From Nicotiana tabacum (taxonomy: Eukaryota > Streptophyta > Magnoliopsida > Solanales > Solanaceae): a stretch of DNA of 64,000 nucleotides. The position numbers and the translations under genes were made by a program. This document shows, one piece after another, positions 1 through 12,410 of this stretch (position 1 is the first letter of the stretch; the number at the start of each line of letters is the position of its first letter). Under the pieces are notes generated by a model. That model was not told the DNA's origin. It saw nothing but the letters and a program-made list of their open reading frames with translations, and ran no database searches. The stretch spans positions 106,652,001 to 106,716,000 of the forward strand of contig NC_134102.1 in the NCBI RefSeq assembly GCF_000715075.1. Direction: 5' to 3'.

Positions 1-85
1 ATTTTGAATCGAGTGGTTATTGTAGTGGTTCACTATCTTTCTGGAAAACGTCAAATATAACGTACGTACTAGATATTTAAAAAAT

Positions 86-89
<4 letters not shown>

Positions 90-135
<46 letters not shown>
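90..135. repeat. (TA)n microsatellite
   Basis: Uninterrupted alternating TA of about 45 bp in AT-rich intergenic DNA. Confidence 0.95.
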
Positions 136-138
<3 letters not shown>

Positions 139-454
139 AATAGGTATTCAATATTGTATAAAATTATATATTTGAAAAAAAAATAAAGAGATAAAGAGAT
201 CTTTCTTATATATAATAGGAGATGCAATTAAAGACACCATAATAAGCCAATTGGCAACATAATAAAAAGTCACTTCGTAATTTTAGGACAAAATTAGTTA
301 GGTAATAGTTAATTTTTTTTTTGACTTTAAATTTTAATAAAACTAAATTATGCATTATTTATTATTAATAATTAGTTGCACTTTTTGAAATTGAATTTAA
401 TAAGAAAAGTCTAATTTGAATTTGAAATAATTATAAGCAACATAGTAAAAACAT

Positions 455-712
455 ATAAAAATAAAAACTTTATATCGAAAATAAAATAGAAGAAAAGTCT
501 AATTGCTTATTCCATATAATGTAGAAAAAAATTCTAAAAATATTGATAAAGTTTATACAAAATAATAAAAGAACATATATTTTGGACGAAGTAAAAAACG
601 TAAAAATCAAAACTTTATATTGAAAATAAAATAGAAAAAAAGTCTAGTTACTTATTCCATATAATGTAGAAAAAAATAATCAAAATATTGATACATTTTA
701 TACAAAAGAATA

Positions 713-715
<3 letters not shown>
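455..715 (+). repeat. Tandem duplication, period about 144 bp
   Basis: Two diverged direct copies lie end to end. The first begins near 458 and the second near 602. Both contain the string AACTTTATAT, then GAAAATAAAATAGA, then CTTATTCCATATAATG in the same order and spacing. The second copy runs directly into a (TA)n tract. Confidence 0.75.

Positions 716-786
<71 letters not shown>
716..786. repeat. (TA)n microsatellite
   Basis: About 70 bp of alternating AT, directly after the second unit of the local tandem duplication. Confidence 0.95.
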
Positions 787-790
<4 letters not shown>

Positions 791-2547
791 CGGAGTAAAA
801 AATCTATATTATCTATATTATATTAAAGGAGGTAACTATATATTATATTATCTATACATAATAAAAGAATATATTAAACTAAGTGACAACAAATAAAAAA
901 GTAACTTAACAATTTTAGGACAAAAAAATTGTTATTCAATTAAGTCAAATATCAAGATACTACGAAATATTCTCGAGTATAAATACTAGCATTGGTAAAA
1001 ACTAAAAAGGTAGATTTTGCCTAGTTAAATTCGGTTATTAGGCACAGATTTATACAAAATGCCTTGAATAAGGTCAAGATTATTCAGGATCAACTTCTGA
1101 AGTAGTTTATGATCTTTAATTTAATCATTAATCCAAAATCTCGTGCACTTTCTTATAATCCAAAATTCAGTGAGCACTTAATTAAAGTACCAGTTTACAA
1201 TAACTTTTTCAGTGTTCTGCCATCAACGGGCAGTAGATGACGTATCCTTTAATTATCACTGACGGAAGCGTTGAGCCTCCTTTTCTGGTTAAAAAGTATT
1301 ACTCACTACAAGAACATGGATGTTCCTTCAATTGGAAGGGAGTTCTCTTTTTGTTACCACGTACTAGTAAGGTATATAATTTTAAAAAATTAGATAAATA
1401 TTATTAAGTAATGTGTTTGAGTTATCAAACAAATATCAAAGAAAAAAATGTGAGCACCTATAAATAATAAATATTAATCTCACTAAGCTAGCTCATTAAA
1501 TAAAGAAATCATACTCCACATAAGTCTTTATATGTCTTATTATGATTTATGAGACATGAAATACATATCTTATGAAAATTATTGTTATCTTTGTTACCAA
1601 ATACTATACACAAATAACAGAAAAAATATCTTAATTATTCAAAGATAATAAAATAAATTGAAGAATTTGAATTTTTGGTCTTTAAGAAACTTGTTAGTGA
1701 AGATATAGAAATAGAACTATAGCTCCTAGAAAAATGTTGATAAATAATAATATAGACTCTTATACGGCTAATATTGAATTACAAAAAATAATTTAAACAA
1801 TATTAAAAAATGGGGAGCTATCATTTATTGGAATGAATATAAAACAAAAGTAAAATGATAATGACAACTTCTTCTTTTTTTTTTAAAAGAATTTTGTCTT
1901 ATGTTACATCCTTATTGTTTCAACTTCGCATAGCAATTTAAATTTTAATACTCTATTATAATGAATATTGCTCTATTTTTTTATTACTTTCACGGAAAAT
2001 GCTCTCCTTGTGTAACAAATTTAATGTACCTAAAGAGTTTTATCAACTTGGCAAATAAATTTACTTATATAATGATTGTGAAATAAAATTGAATTGATTT
2101 TGTTGTTGATTTACTAATTCAAGACTTAATTATTTATTGAGATTTCATGCTTTTATGATAGTATAAAAGATACAAATTATTTTGTAACTTTTCTCGTACT
2201 CGAACAATATATTATTCTCTTTATCAGTTTGTGTAATATTTAAAAATTATATTTAATAATTAGAAAATATATTTAATTAGGTACAGAACCTCTTGCTTTT
2301 AGTAGTAACGGTATATAGGAACATCTTGTTAGAATTATAGGTTCCCTAATAAGAAAAATGAATGTGAGCATATTTTCATGGAAATTGCCGTGAGGATATA
2401 TAAGGAAAAGAAACCTAATACTCTTACTTCTCCTAAATAATAAGTTTTTCGAAGACCTAATACTAGTATTTCTTACTTAATTCAAATAAAGAAAAAATTT
2501 AATAATTAAAATTTTAATTAATTTTAAAATCATAAATATTAAAAAAA

Positions 2548-2899
2548 TGTTAAGAAATTTAGCTCAAAGTAGTAATATAAAACAAGAAAATAGGCAAGAA
2601 TGTAGGGAGCAAGAGATGAGAGATTCTTATTTCTTCCATGTATTCAAGTGTGTACAATATTACTTCTCATCCTCTATTTATAATATTACATAGAGGTATA
2701 CAAAAGAATGTCATAAACATGACATTAAACATTTGAGATCGTGGAGGAATATCATGGGGAGGTTATGGAGGTATGAGAGTTACAATCATAATTCTATAAG
2801 TATTAGAGTAGTGTGAGTTATGGAGATAATGGAAAAGAGTAGTGGGTATTACTCCTTTATGAGTTTTGGACATCCACCATTAGATAATTATTTATAATA
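2548..2899 (-). repeat. 3' LTR of the copia element
   Basis: Direct repeat of 8483-8834. The outer end is TGTTAAGAAATTTAGC and the inner end is TTTATAATA, where the expected terminal CA has mutated to TA. It is followed at once by the purine tract complement at 2900-2910. Confidence 0.85.
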
Positions 2900-4785
2900 C
2901 TCCCCCTTGGATGTCCATAGATAATGTGCCTCATTAAAATCTTACTAAGAAAAAAACCTGTAGAAAAAAAATCTTAGTGAAGGAAAAAGAGTACACATAT
3001 CTTGTAATACGCATTGTTTGCTGCCTCGTTAAAAACCTTGCTAGGAAAATCCAATGGGATAAAACCTCAGCTAAGGAAAAAAAGAGTGCAGCGCATATCT
3101 TACTCTCCCTGATGACGCATTCCAATCCCGTATACCAGCTTCTCAAATGCTGGGGTTGTTAATGATTCATTGAACAGATCTACCAAATTACCAATCAAAT
3201 AAATTTTTTGAACATCTATATCACCAATCTATCGAAGATCATGTCCGAAAAGAACTTTGGTGAAATGTGCATTATTTTGTCTCTTCGATAGTCCTTCTTT
3301 CAATTGAGCTATGCATGCAGTATCATCTTCAATGTAATTGGAATCTTGTTGAATATCATAATATGGCAATACCCTCAAAGACAAATAGATTATCTGAACA
3401 ACGAACTATGCACTGCATTTGTATAACCAACAAAATCTTGACAATATTTGTTAGAATAAACAAATCTATATCAAGGATTCTTTTTGCAATATAACACTAA
3501 TCGTATTTCAATATCTCCACATAGGAGTAAAACTATATCTTTTAATCATATTGTTATACTCATGGTTCTAGCAAGATATATTAGTGCACCAATTGCACTA
3601 GACACAAAAACAAATCATGTACACCATGATTGCTCTAATCCACATAAGAATTTCCTGAAGCTTTATTTAATAAATTTTTTGGGAACCTTAATATGCTTCA
3701 AAACAGTTTAAATCCTTCAATGATTTTTATATACGCATATCAAATTTTAGGTATTGCCAGACTAAAATTTGAAAGGACTGTATCCACCACAGGAGAATAT
3801 GTCTCCATATTATCAATGCCAGGATATATACAAATCTTCTTGTGCCACAAGTCTTCTTTATGTCTATCGACTTGATTTTTTTAATTTAACTTTTAGCAAA
3901 AGAACACATTTATACCTCCACGGGCTTTATACTTTGAGGTGTTGGGACTATTCGTCCAACTTCACATTTTTCACGCGAAGTCAATTTTTATTGCGTATTT
4001 TTTATTTGGCCAATCATTTATCTGTCCAAATTGCATGATAGATTTGAGCTCAAGATCATCGTCAATATAAATAATATTGAGCACTACATTATATCAACAA
4101 TATCGTTGAGGATCATTTTATATCGGTTCTATCGTTACCAATAAAGACATAACTTATTGAGATCTCATTATTTTCAGACCTGAGCCTCTCCCATGAGGTC
4201 TTATGATGTGTTACGACGTAGTACTCTTCTAGAGCACTTGCCTCCTTATTATGACCATCTTGATCATGTGCTCCTCTCCTTCTTCAAGGAGTTTTATCTT
4301 TGGAACCGATTGGTCTATTACACTTCATGCGTGCCATAGACTCTGTCCATTATGGACTTTATTCTTTTTGAGGCATTAGCAGATGAAATATGACATTTAG
4401 CTTTGAGTCAGCAAATGTGCCTCGCAATATTTTTCAAATGAATTATCACTTGAACTTCAAGTTCATAATTTCTTGTATGAGGATCTAAGTATACTCATAA
4501 TAATTCATTCCATGTATTACTTTTTCAGTTGCCCATTTCTCCCCCTTAATGTTGGGATCATCAACACATATCCCCAATCTTCTTTGGGGACCCATCTTTG
4601 TGCATTGTGATGGATCAATTAAATCACATAGCATATTCATAATTTTAGATGGAAATTATTTGGTTCCTAACCCTCAACCAATTGTGATAGGGAGAATTTA
4701 TTATAACTTATTGGTCAGATGCGTACAAGTACTTCTGTATATTAAATAATACATCTCATACCAAATTTTCTTTTGTTCTCATAAC

Positions 4786-5314
4786 GAGTGTTTTAAAAGG
4801 CATTTTTGGGGCGAGCCCTGGGGCGAGGCGCACCAAAAACGCCCCGAGGCGATGGTGTGGGGTGAAAGTCTCAAGAGGCGTACGCCCAGCAATTCAGGGC
4901 GTATGCCCGAGCGTTCGGGGCGTACGCCCGAGCGTATTTTTTTATTGAGGCGTAAGCCCCAGAGATTTTTTCAAATAAAAACAAATTTTGTATTAAAAAG
5001 AACTGAAATGTATTAAATTTAAAAGTCAAGACCTTTTTTATTGATTGAAACCTTAATTCATGGTCTTTCCCAATTCTTTATCTTGTTCGCTATTCTGCTA
5101 ATATCTCCCAAAAGCAACGAATATTCAATTTATTTTTCACAAATAGAATGAGAACTCCATTCTCCTTCATAAGAGCAAGTTCAAAGTTCAAATTGCAGGT
5201 TAGTAATCCTTTTTGTTCCTCCATATAGAAAACTTTATTCTTTTTGACTCAAGTTACTTGTGCTTCTAAGTAGCGTATAATAGATTGTTTTGACTAGATT
5301 TTTGTGGAGATGGA

Positions 5315-5405
<91 letters not shown>

Positions 5406-5593
5406 CATATTTATAGTTTTCTTCAATTTTTATGCAATTTTACCTGTTTATGAATATTTATTGTAATTATATTATTTTATAAAATATTAAAAATTAAATA
5501 CCTATGGGGCTTACGCCCCGTGCCTCAGGGCTTACGTCTCGGTGAGGCATATGTAAAACGTCTCGGCTTACGCCAACACCTTTTAAAACACTG
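4786..5593. mobile_element. Non-autonomous hAT-like element with GGGCGTACGCCC words
   Basis: The element begins GAGTGTTTTAAAAGG and ends CCTTTTAAAACACTG, a terminal inverted repeat of about 14 bp. It is flanked by the perfect 8-bp direct repeat CTCATAAC (4778-4785 and 5594-5601), the target duplication length of hAT elements. The 808-bp body has no transposase ORF. Its left part has GC-rich palindromic words (GGCGTACGCCC, GGCGTATGCCC, GGCGTAAGCCC), its right part has GGGGCTTACGCCCC, and a (TA)n tract of about 85 bp lies in the middle. It lies inside the older copia interior. Confidence 0.85.
5318..5402. repeat. (TA)n microsatellite inside the hAT-like element
   Basis: Uninterrupted alternating AT of about 85 bp in the middle of the 4786-5593 element. 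Confidence 0.95.
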
Positions 5594-7014
5594 CTCATAA
5601 CCAATGGTTTAATTATAATTAAAGGCATACAATTTTTACTAAACTAACTTGGATTTAAATCAGCATTATCATCACAATTTACATTCTAGAACTGTGCTCT
5701 AATAATTTGAGCAAGCAACCTTGCAAAAGCCAAACTTCAAGTTGATAACAAACGCACATGTGACCGTACAATAGATGCATCTATTAAAATCATATAATAG
5801 TAAATACTCCACATGGCAGGTGGCAGGTGACTGGACCCATATATTTATCACCTTTTATTCGTTCCAGAAATCAAGGGATTCAATCCCAACCTTAACTGGT
5901 ATATCATGAGAATAAGCAGCACAAGAGAATTCTTGAAGAATCTTTCATTTATTCAATATATGCCAATGTGAATTCTCAATTAATTTACGCATCATAATTA
6001 AACCGGGATGGAAATCAGTCATGCCAACTAATATTTATTTTAGTAAACCTCTAGTTTACTTGTGGCATGTGATTCTATCATCATGCTTATACATGTGTAA
6101 TACAAATAGGGGGAAATCGGGTAACCTTTCATATTTACCCGGTATGATTATAGTAATATTCGATATTCCTTTCATTTATAGTCTCAAATGTCAACTACTT
6201 TGGCTAATATATTTGGAACTCAAAAAATTTCTTTTGAGACTTACTACAATATCAATGTGAAGAATTTTTTTTATTTATCCGGGTAGTAACAAATTAGTTC
6301 TTCCGAAGCTCTTAACTAATTTTGTACTACAAGATCTTTTGTCACACCATCCATATGGTGAATGTCTCCTTCACGGAGAAAATCATATCATAATAATTAT
6401 CATGGTCAAAATCATCATAAGCAAAATCATTTCTTGCTTTACTTTTGCCTTTAATAACTTTTTATAAGACATGGCAAAATATTTTTTGGCGTACCACATG
6501 TACGCGACCAATGACATATTCATGTAATCACATTATAATATTCATTATCTTTATTTCTCTCAAACCTCCCTTAGAGATGAGTTGTGGTATTTATCCAACC
6601 ATACATAAACACATTATTATGCATAATCTTTATTGCATATATATTTTCACATTCATTTTCAAGAATGAGTTTGCATTTACAATGTTTATCACAAATCACA
6701 TTTTCAAATAATGAACTATAATCGTTTGAGCGTGTCTCGTATTAACATGCCATACTGATACATGTTTCCTTCACCTTCGAAAGATTATTTTGAGAACCCT
6801 TATTGTTCTCTTTTTTACAATTACCATAATGATGACTATTATTATTTTGATCTTTGGCATGTCCACGTTCATTGGTCAACCACTTGTCTTAATTTAGACT
6901 TACTATGCACCGCTATTACATTCACTTCAAGAATGGAGCAAATCAAGTGGGACAAGCTTCATGCTTTTTCATGAAAACTACATTATTTTTTTTTTAGTCA
7001 TCATTATATCATCA

Positions 7015-7175
7015 ATATGGTGCATAGAGACTCGAACCCAATGCCTTATCCATATAAATGCTTGTTAGGCCATAATGAGTTGGGACTTAAACCCAACTTT
7101 TATCACCATGGTGCACTAGGACTCAAACCCGATGTCTTATCCTCAGGGTGCGTTGGGACTTGAACCCATCGTCTT
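7015..7175 (+). repeat. Short tandem repeats, about 50 bp, in the copia leader
   Basis: Three to four imperfect units share the pattern TGGGACTTGAACCCA followed by a short CTTACC or CTTATC motif (near 7030, 7080, 7120, 7150). They lie between the decayed gag region and the 5' LTR of the copia element, so they are probably leader repeats. The words look slightly like a tRNA T-arm, but no tRNA can be folded. Confidence 0.55.
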
Positions 7176-7409
7176 ACCCTCATAATATTTATCACAAATT
7201 ATCTCATCAACTTTTAGGAATGGAACATAATTTTATGTAGCCATATAGTAAAATCTATCATAAAAATAACTAAATAGAAATGATAAGAACTATTATCAAT
7301 AAAAATATGATGGAGTACAAACTCGTGTACTAGTATCCTACATATAAACATGTCAAAACAGAGAGTCACCATGTAGAGTTATTACTATGTGATGTGTTAC
7401 TGCAAACTA

Positions 7410-7795
7410 GGAGTGGCAAACGGGCGGGTCTGATCGGATATGGTTCGGATCAAAAAACGGGTAATGAAAAAATAGATAAATTATCCGACCTGACTCATAT
7501 TTAATACGGATAAAAAATGGATTAACCGGCAGATAGTATGGGTAATCATATTATCCATGACTTCTTGCATATGATCATTTTTTGGGAGAATTCTTAGTCT
7601 CCCTAACTTGAGTAACCCCCAATTTGAGGCTTTACGAATGTAAAAGTTAGACTCATTGGTTATCCATTTTCTAAATGGATAATATAGTTCTTATCTATAT
7701 TTGACCCGTTTTTAAAAAGTTTATTATCCAACCCATTTTTTAATGGATAATATGGGTGGTTAACTGTTTTCTTTTAACCATTTTACCACCCATAC
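7410..7795. mobile_element. hAT-type MITE in the copia interior
   Basis: A 386-bp segment starting GGAGTGGCAAACGGG and ending CCATTTTACCACCCATAC is flanked by the direct repeat TGCAAACTA (7401-7409 and 7796-7804). The ends form an imperfect inverted repeat (GAGTGGCAAA against GGGTGGTAAA). Direct duplications of eight to nine bp and GTGGCAAA-like ends fit non-autonomous hAT elements. The body has repeated TTATCC/GGATAA words and no ORF. Confidence 0.7.
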
Positions 7796-8482
7796 TGCAA
7801 ACTAATACATGATGGTTACATAAAATGTACACAAGAATTGAAACACATAACTAAATATACTTAACTTCATAAAGTAAATAATCTTAAGTAATAACTATTG
7901 CTAGTATATTCTGTTTTTATACAGAAGATGTCAAAATAGGCTAGTAAAACATAATGATATCACTTTGTCAATTATCAACATAAAAAAAGTTGCATCTAAT
8001 TAGATTAGGCCATCGATCTTAAAGTCCCCGTTAATACACAAGATGGTTCTAAACCAAATATTACATTACACTTAACATGACCAGAATGCTTTTTAATGTT
8101 TCACAGAGATCTTTTAATATCATGGCAAATCAATGATAGCATGATGTTATAATTGTATAAGATCAATCTTAGAACTAGGAACAAAGTTAGCAGGCATATA
8201 CAACCATACGGGCATGAAAACTTAAAATCAAATCTTACTGTTTTCTAACCAAAGCAACTACAAATCTTAAGTTTTAACATGAGCTAAATACATAATTTAT
8301 GGTAATAATTAAAAATATTACTCACTGCTGGATAATAAGAAGCAAACTCAATATTTATATGATATACGAAATGCCCAGGTTTTATTGGCTTAACCAAATT
8401 GATTCAAGGTTGTCAGTTATTCATAGTTCCATCATGAAATGGGTTATCCTCTCAATTTGGCTAAAGTTTCGTACTGATAACG

Positions 8483-8834
8483 TGTTTAAAAACTTAGCTC
8501 AAAGTAATAATATAAAATAAAAAAATAGACAAGAATGTAGGGAGGAAGAGATGAGAGATTCTTATTTCTTCCATGTATTCAAGTGTGTACAATATTACTT
8601 CTCATCCTCTATTTATAATATTACATAGAGGTATACAAAAGAATGTCATAAACATGACATTAAACATTTGAGATCATGGAGGAATATCATGGGGAGGTTA
8701 TGGAGGTATGAGAGTTACAACCATAACTCCATAAGTATTGGAGTAGTGGGAGTTATGAAGATAATGGAGAAGAGTAGTGGGTATTACTCTTTTATGAGTT
8801 ATGGACATCCACAATTAGATAATTATTTATAACA
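8483..8834 (-). repeat. 5' LTR of the copia element
   Basis: Direct repeat of 2548-2899, bounded by TGTTTAAAAAC on its left and ...TTTATAACA on its right. Just inside it (8471-8482), CTGATAACG is probably the decayed primer-binding site region. AAAAA follows at 8835-8839 as the candidate target duplication. Confidence 0.85.
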
Positions 8835-9027
8835 AAAAATAACTAAATTATGATTTTGTCTAATATAAATTTTATTTGTAAAGATTAAAAAAGCCGAACG
8901 ATATTTCGCTATGGGTTTTCGCGCTTTTAATATAGTAAAGATATAGATATAGATTATTTTTGTTTTTGCTTGGACTGGCCAAAGGAGGGGAAGAGGGAAG
9001 ATTTAACTGAACAACTATAAAAATGAC

Positions 9028-9416
9028 ACTAGGTAGCCACTTTTAAGCATGATGTTTAAAATATATCCATAGTTTACAATGCACTTAAAGATTAACCAAT
9101 TTCGTTCAAACTTCAGGACATGACGTCCTAGAGTTTAAACCTCAAAATTCAAACTTCAGGACATCATGCCCTAAAGTTCGAAAATTATGTCCTGAAATTT
9201 GAATCTTATGTCCTGAATTTTAAATTTGTAGTTTAGAAATTCAGGACACTTAGTCTTAAATTTCAAATTAGCAGCTCAAAAATTCAGGACACTGAGTCCT
9301 GAATTTTCAAATTCAGGATACTTAGTCCTGAAGTTTGGGTGAATTGGCTAATCTTTAAATACATTGTAAATTGTATATATATTTTAAATATTGGGCTTAA
9401 AAGTAGCTATTGCTGC
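9028..9416. mobile_element. Foldback/MITE-like element with TTCAGGAC...GTCCTGAA words
   Basis: The left 85-90 bp (TAGCCACTTTTAAGC onward) are the imperfect inverted complement of the right 85-90 bp (ending GCTTAAAAGTAGCTA). Between the arms is a run of seven related words built on TTCAGGACA and TGTCCTGAA, most forming TTCAGGAC-N5-GTCCTGAA dyads. No ORF and no clear target duplication are visible, so the exact ends are uncertain. Confidence 0.65.
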
Positions 9417-9484
9417 ACTTCAGCTCCGGAAATGGGAGATTTGCACGAATAAGCTATTCCCATGTCATTATTTAAGTTTTTGGC

Positions 9485-9746
9485 TTGCACACCTTCTCCC
9501 AAGCTACCAGTGCTATCTTACTGTTATCCTCTTATGTGCTCCATAGGTATTCCCTACATCTCTTATCAACTGCTTTAAGCACACTTTGTGGGAGAATAAA
9601 TATTGCTCCCCAGAAGTTATATATTGAAAACAAGACAACATTTATAATTTGTAGCCTCCTTGCATAGGACAAATGTCTTGAGTAAGCATTTGTGATCCTT
9701 TCTGTAATTTTATATAATAACTTTTGGCATTCCATGTTGCTCCACT
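9485..9746 (-). pseudogene. LINE ORF2 fragment, post-RT region
   Basis: A minus-strand frame of 67 codons (9532-9735) has the conserved post-reverse-transcriptase pattern of plant L1-type LINEs: a basic K-x-T-x-R-I segment, then RHLSYARRLQIIN, then FLWS-like REYLWST. After an in-frame stop, similarity continues to about 9485 (ALVAWEKVC). It is the downstream part of the LINE whose RT domain lies at 10839-11516. The two parts are separated by an LTR fragment, with loss of intervening LINE sequence including the region where the catalytic YADD motif would be expected. Confidence 0.8.
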
Positions 9747-10838
9747 GTCACGACCCGAAATTTCTCACCAACGGGACCGTGATGGCGCCTAACATTTCAC
9801 TTGCTAGGCAAGCCAACGTTAGAGAATCATTAAACCAATTTCTTATTCCCATTCAGTAATTAACAATAATTAACTAAGATAAAATATAATAAGTGAGGAA
9901 TATCATAAAACTATATTAATTACTACCACCCAGATCTGGAGTCACAACTCACGAGCATTCTAGAATTTGCTACAAGTAATAGTCAGAAAGAAATACAACT
10001 GTCTGAATGAAAAAAATAATAGAACAGAAAAGATAGACGGAGACTTCAAGGTCTGTGAACGCCGACAGATCTATCTTGAGTCTCTGGACAGCGGACCAAT
10101 AGCAAAATCTCGATTAACCCGAGCCGGTATCAAAATCTGCACAGAAAGTGCAGAGTACAGTATCAGTACAACTGACCCCATGTACTGGTAAGTGTCGAGC
10201 CTAACCTCGACGAAGTAGTGACGAGGCTAAGGCAAGGCACCTACAAATCAACATGTACAATTCAATAGTGTATATGCAAATAACAGAAATGAAGGACTAA
10301 ACAGGAAATGTCGGGAGGGGAATATACTAAGGGGAATACAAGAAAAAGGACTATAACAGAATGATCACCGGAGCAGTCAATATACCATGAATCAACATGA
10401 ATAGTGAATACAGTAAGGAAAAATGCACGGCATCACCCTTCGTGCTTTTACCCTCAATCTCACCATAAAATTAATAGAAACAACACGACATCACCCTTCG
10501 TGCATTAACTCTCATATCATGGCACGACATCACCCTTCGTGCATTTACACTCACAATATGGCACGGCATCACCCTTCATGCATTAACACTCACAATATGG
10601 CACGACATCACCCTTCATGCATTAACACTCTCCTTTACCATCATGCAATGAAAAAATAATAACAGGGAGATAGAATAACAAGTTCAAGCCTTACTTCAAC
10701 ATTTGGTTCCACAATATCAACGTCAACTTCGGAATTAATACTCAATTATCACCAGAAGATCCGTAAACATGATAAGAACAATCAATTTAACAATATTAGT
10801 CTAAACATGGATAATATGAACAGAGGAAGCTTTGTGGA
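9747..10838 (-). repeat. Truncated LTR, same family as 11517-14298
   Basis: The segment starts near TGTCACGACCCGAAATTTC and aligns along its whole length with 11517-12605 and 29285-30370, including the GCACG/CGTGC array at 10418-10625. It stops abruptly at AACAGAGGAAG, where both full LTRs continue with CTATAATTG..., and the sequence turns directly into LINE (CTTTGTGGAGG). So only about 40 percent of an LTR is present. Confidence 0.85.
10418..10630 (+). repeat. GCACG-N11-CGTGC array (5 units) in the LTR fragment
   Basis: Five units spaced about 40 bp apart share the core CATCACCCTTC flanked by GCACG (or ACACG) on the left and CGTGC (or CATGC) on the right, so each unit is an imperfect inverted repeat with an 11-bp centre. 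The open frame reading through it on the plus strand is an artefact of the repeat. Confidence 0.85.
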
Positions 10839-11516
10839 GGTTATGCATGTCATTACTAGCTGAACAAAGGAGCATGGAAAGCCATACCCAAGTAAAGCCA
10901 TACCCAAGTAAAGCCTCCTCTATGAAGTCCCAGCTAACCATGTCATAAGCTTTTTTCAAGTCAATCTTCATGAGACATCTAGGAGTTGTCTTTCTAATGT
11001 AATGTCTAAGTAGATCATGACAAATTAGAACATTTGTGTATTAAAGATCTCTCCTCCACAAATGCAGCTTGTGTATCTGTTACTAAGTATTTTAACACCC
11101 TCTTCAATCTAGTGCATAGTATTTTAGAAATGCCTTTGTAAATCACATTGCAACAGAAAATAGGTCTGAACTGACTGGCCATCTAAGGATCTTGAACTTT
11201 AGGGATTAGGGAAATCATGGTTGCACTTAGTTGCTTTAATAATCTGCCATCTCTCAGAAATTGCAGCACTGCCTTTGTTACATCTTCCCCTACTATATTC
11301 CATGATTTCCCAAAAAAGTCACTACCATATCCATCAGGCCCTATGCTCTTGTTGATGTAAATATTAAATATTGCCTACCTCACCTCTTTCCCAGTATACT
11401 TTCTCACTAGTTCTAGTTGATGATCCACTCATAAGGTGTATCCATTCTTCAAAAAGCTATTTAATGCCTTGATTTTGAGCTCACCTTTCTTCCCCTATAG
11501 ATCTTGGTAGAATTTT
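10839..11516 (-). pseudogene. LINE ORF2 fragment, reverse transcriptase domain
   Basis: Minus-strand translation, with several stops and frameshifts, follows the L1-clade RT order: GPDGYGSDFF, then KAVLQFLRDG, SLIPKV, ASQFRPI, CCNVIYKGISKIL, DTQAAFVEERSL, and LKKAYDMVSWDF. The fragment continues beyond the gypsy insertion at 32029 (minus strand, upstream). Coding is clearly dead. Confidence 0.85.
11512..11516. repeat. Target duplication ATTTT, left
   Basis: ATTTT here and at 32029-32033 flank the outer gypsy element. Removing the element and one copy restores a continuous LINE reading frame across the junction, which supports the assignment. Confidence 0.75.
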
Positions 11517-12195
11517 TTCACGACTCAAAATTTTTACCGTCGGGACCATGATGGCGCCTAACATTCCACTTGCTAGGCAAGCTAACATTAGAGAATTATT
11601 AAGCCAATCCTTATTCAATTCAGTAAATAACAGCAAATAAGCTAAAATAAAATACATCGAGTGCGGAATAATATAAAAACTTTATTAATTACTACCACCC
11701 GGATCTGGAGTCACAACTCACGAACTTTTAGGATTTACTATAAGTAAAAGTCTGAAAGAAATACAATTATTTGAACGAAAGAAACAGTAAAAAAAGAACT
11801 GAAAATATAGACGGGGACTCTAAGGTCTGTGAACGCCAACAGATCTACTTTGAGTCTTCGATGAACCAGTCCGAGCTGCTATGCCTCTCGATCAGCTGAG
11901 ACCAATACCAAAATCTGCACAGGAAGTGTAGAGTACAATATTAGTACAACCGACCCCATGTACTGGTAAGCGTTGAGCCTAACCTCGATGAAGTTGTGAC
12001 GAGGCTATGACAAGACACCTACATAACAAATCTGGGCAATTTAACTGTATATGTACAAATAACAGCTAAACATGTACTATTGGGAGGGGGACACATGCTG
12101 AATGGAATACGATATAGAGAACTACAACAGAATGGTAACTTGAACAACCAATATACTATAAACCAATAAGAACAAGTAAACACGGTAAAGGAAAA

Positions 12196-12410
12196 ATGCA
12201 CGGTATCACCCTTCATGCTTTTACTCTCAACCTCACCATAAAATTAATAGAAATGACACGGCATCACCCTTCGTACATTAACTCTCATAACATGGCACGG
12301 CATCACCCTTCGTGCATTAACACTCACAATATGTCATGGCATCACCCTTCGTGCGTTAACACTCACAATATGGCACGACATCACCCTTCGTGCATTAACA
12401 CTCTCCTTTA
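12196..12410 (+). repeat. GCACG-N11-CGTGC array (5 units) in the 3' LTR
   Basis: Five units of about 40 bp with the core CATCACCCTTC between GCACG and CGTGC half-sites. Several half-sites differ by C/T or G/A transitions at the CpG, such as CATGC and TCATG. Confidence 0.85.

Larger units (their letters stand above)
1..2547. other. AT-rich intergenic DNA
   Basis: No coding region is supportable here. The stretch is strongly AT-rich, has two (TA)n microsatellites and an approximately 144-bp tandem duplication, and otherwise shows no recognisable gene, RNA or element termini. It ends in seven A residues immediately before the left LTR of the copia element. Confidence 0.7.
2910..7000 (-). pseudogene. 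Remnant copia gag-pol
   Basis: The interior retains scattered copia polyprotein similarity on the minus strand but no open reading frame of useful length. RNase H-like residues are visible at about 3120-3240 and at about 3550-3620 (order C-terminal to N-terminal with rising coordinate, as expected for minus orientation). The region from about 3900 to 4500 is probably integrase and RT sequence, but I could not place motifs firmly. The short open frames on either strand here are shadows. Confidence 0.6.
2548..8834 (-). mobile_element. Decayed Ty1/copia LTR retrotransposon
   Basis: Two near-identical LTRs of about 352 bp (2548-2899 and 8483-8834) bound the element. They read TGTTATAAAT... to ...TTAAACA on the minus strand. 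The flanks are AAAAA on both sides, consistent with a 5-bp target duplication, though low complexity weakens this. A purine tract (minus strand CCAAGGGGGAG) abuts the inner edge of the left LTR, which fixes the orientation as minus. The interior is a degenerate copia polyprotein broken by many stops. Near the left LTR, minus-strand translation gives a recognisable copia RNase H C-terminus (an ADLF-like segment written VDLFNESL, then FEKLVYGIGMR), and near 3560-3610 an IGALIYLA segment. Two hAT-like insertions lie inside. No open gag-pol remains. Confidence 0.85.

Noticed and set aside
2977..6974. Many short frames in the decayed copia interior
   Set aside because: They are plus-strand shadows of a degenerate minus-strand polyprotein and lack known domains.
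9110..9340. CRISPR-like spacing of repeats
   Set aside because: Repeats are short, variable and palindromic, spacers are not of constant length, and the context is a plant genome.
10423..10659. Repeat-rich peptide with RHHPSCINTHNMA units, also at 12196-12450 and 29963-30178
   Set aside because: It is a translation of the GCACG/CGTGC array in LTR sequence. The regular 40-bp spacing gives the false impression of a repeat protein.
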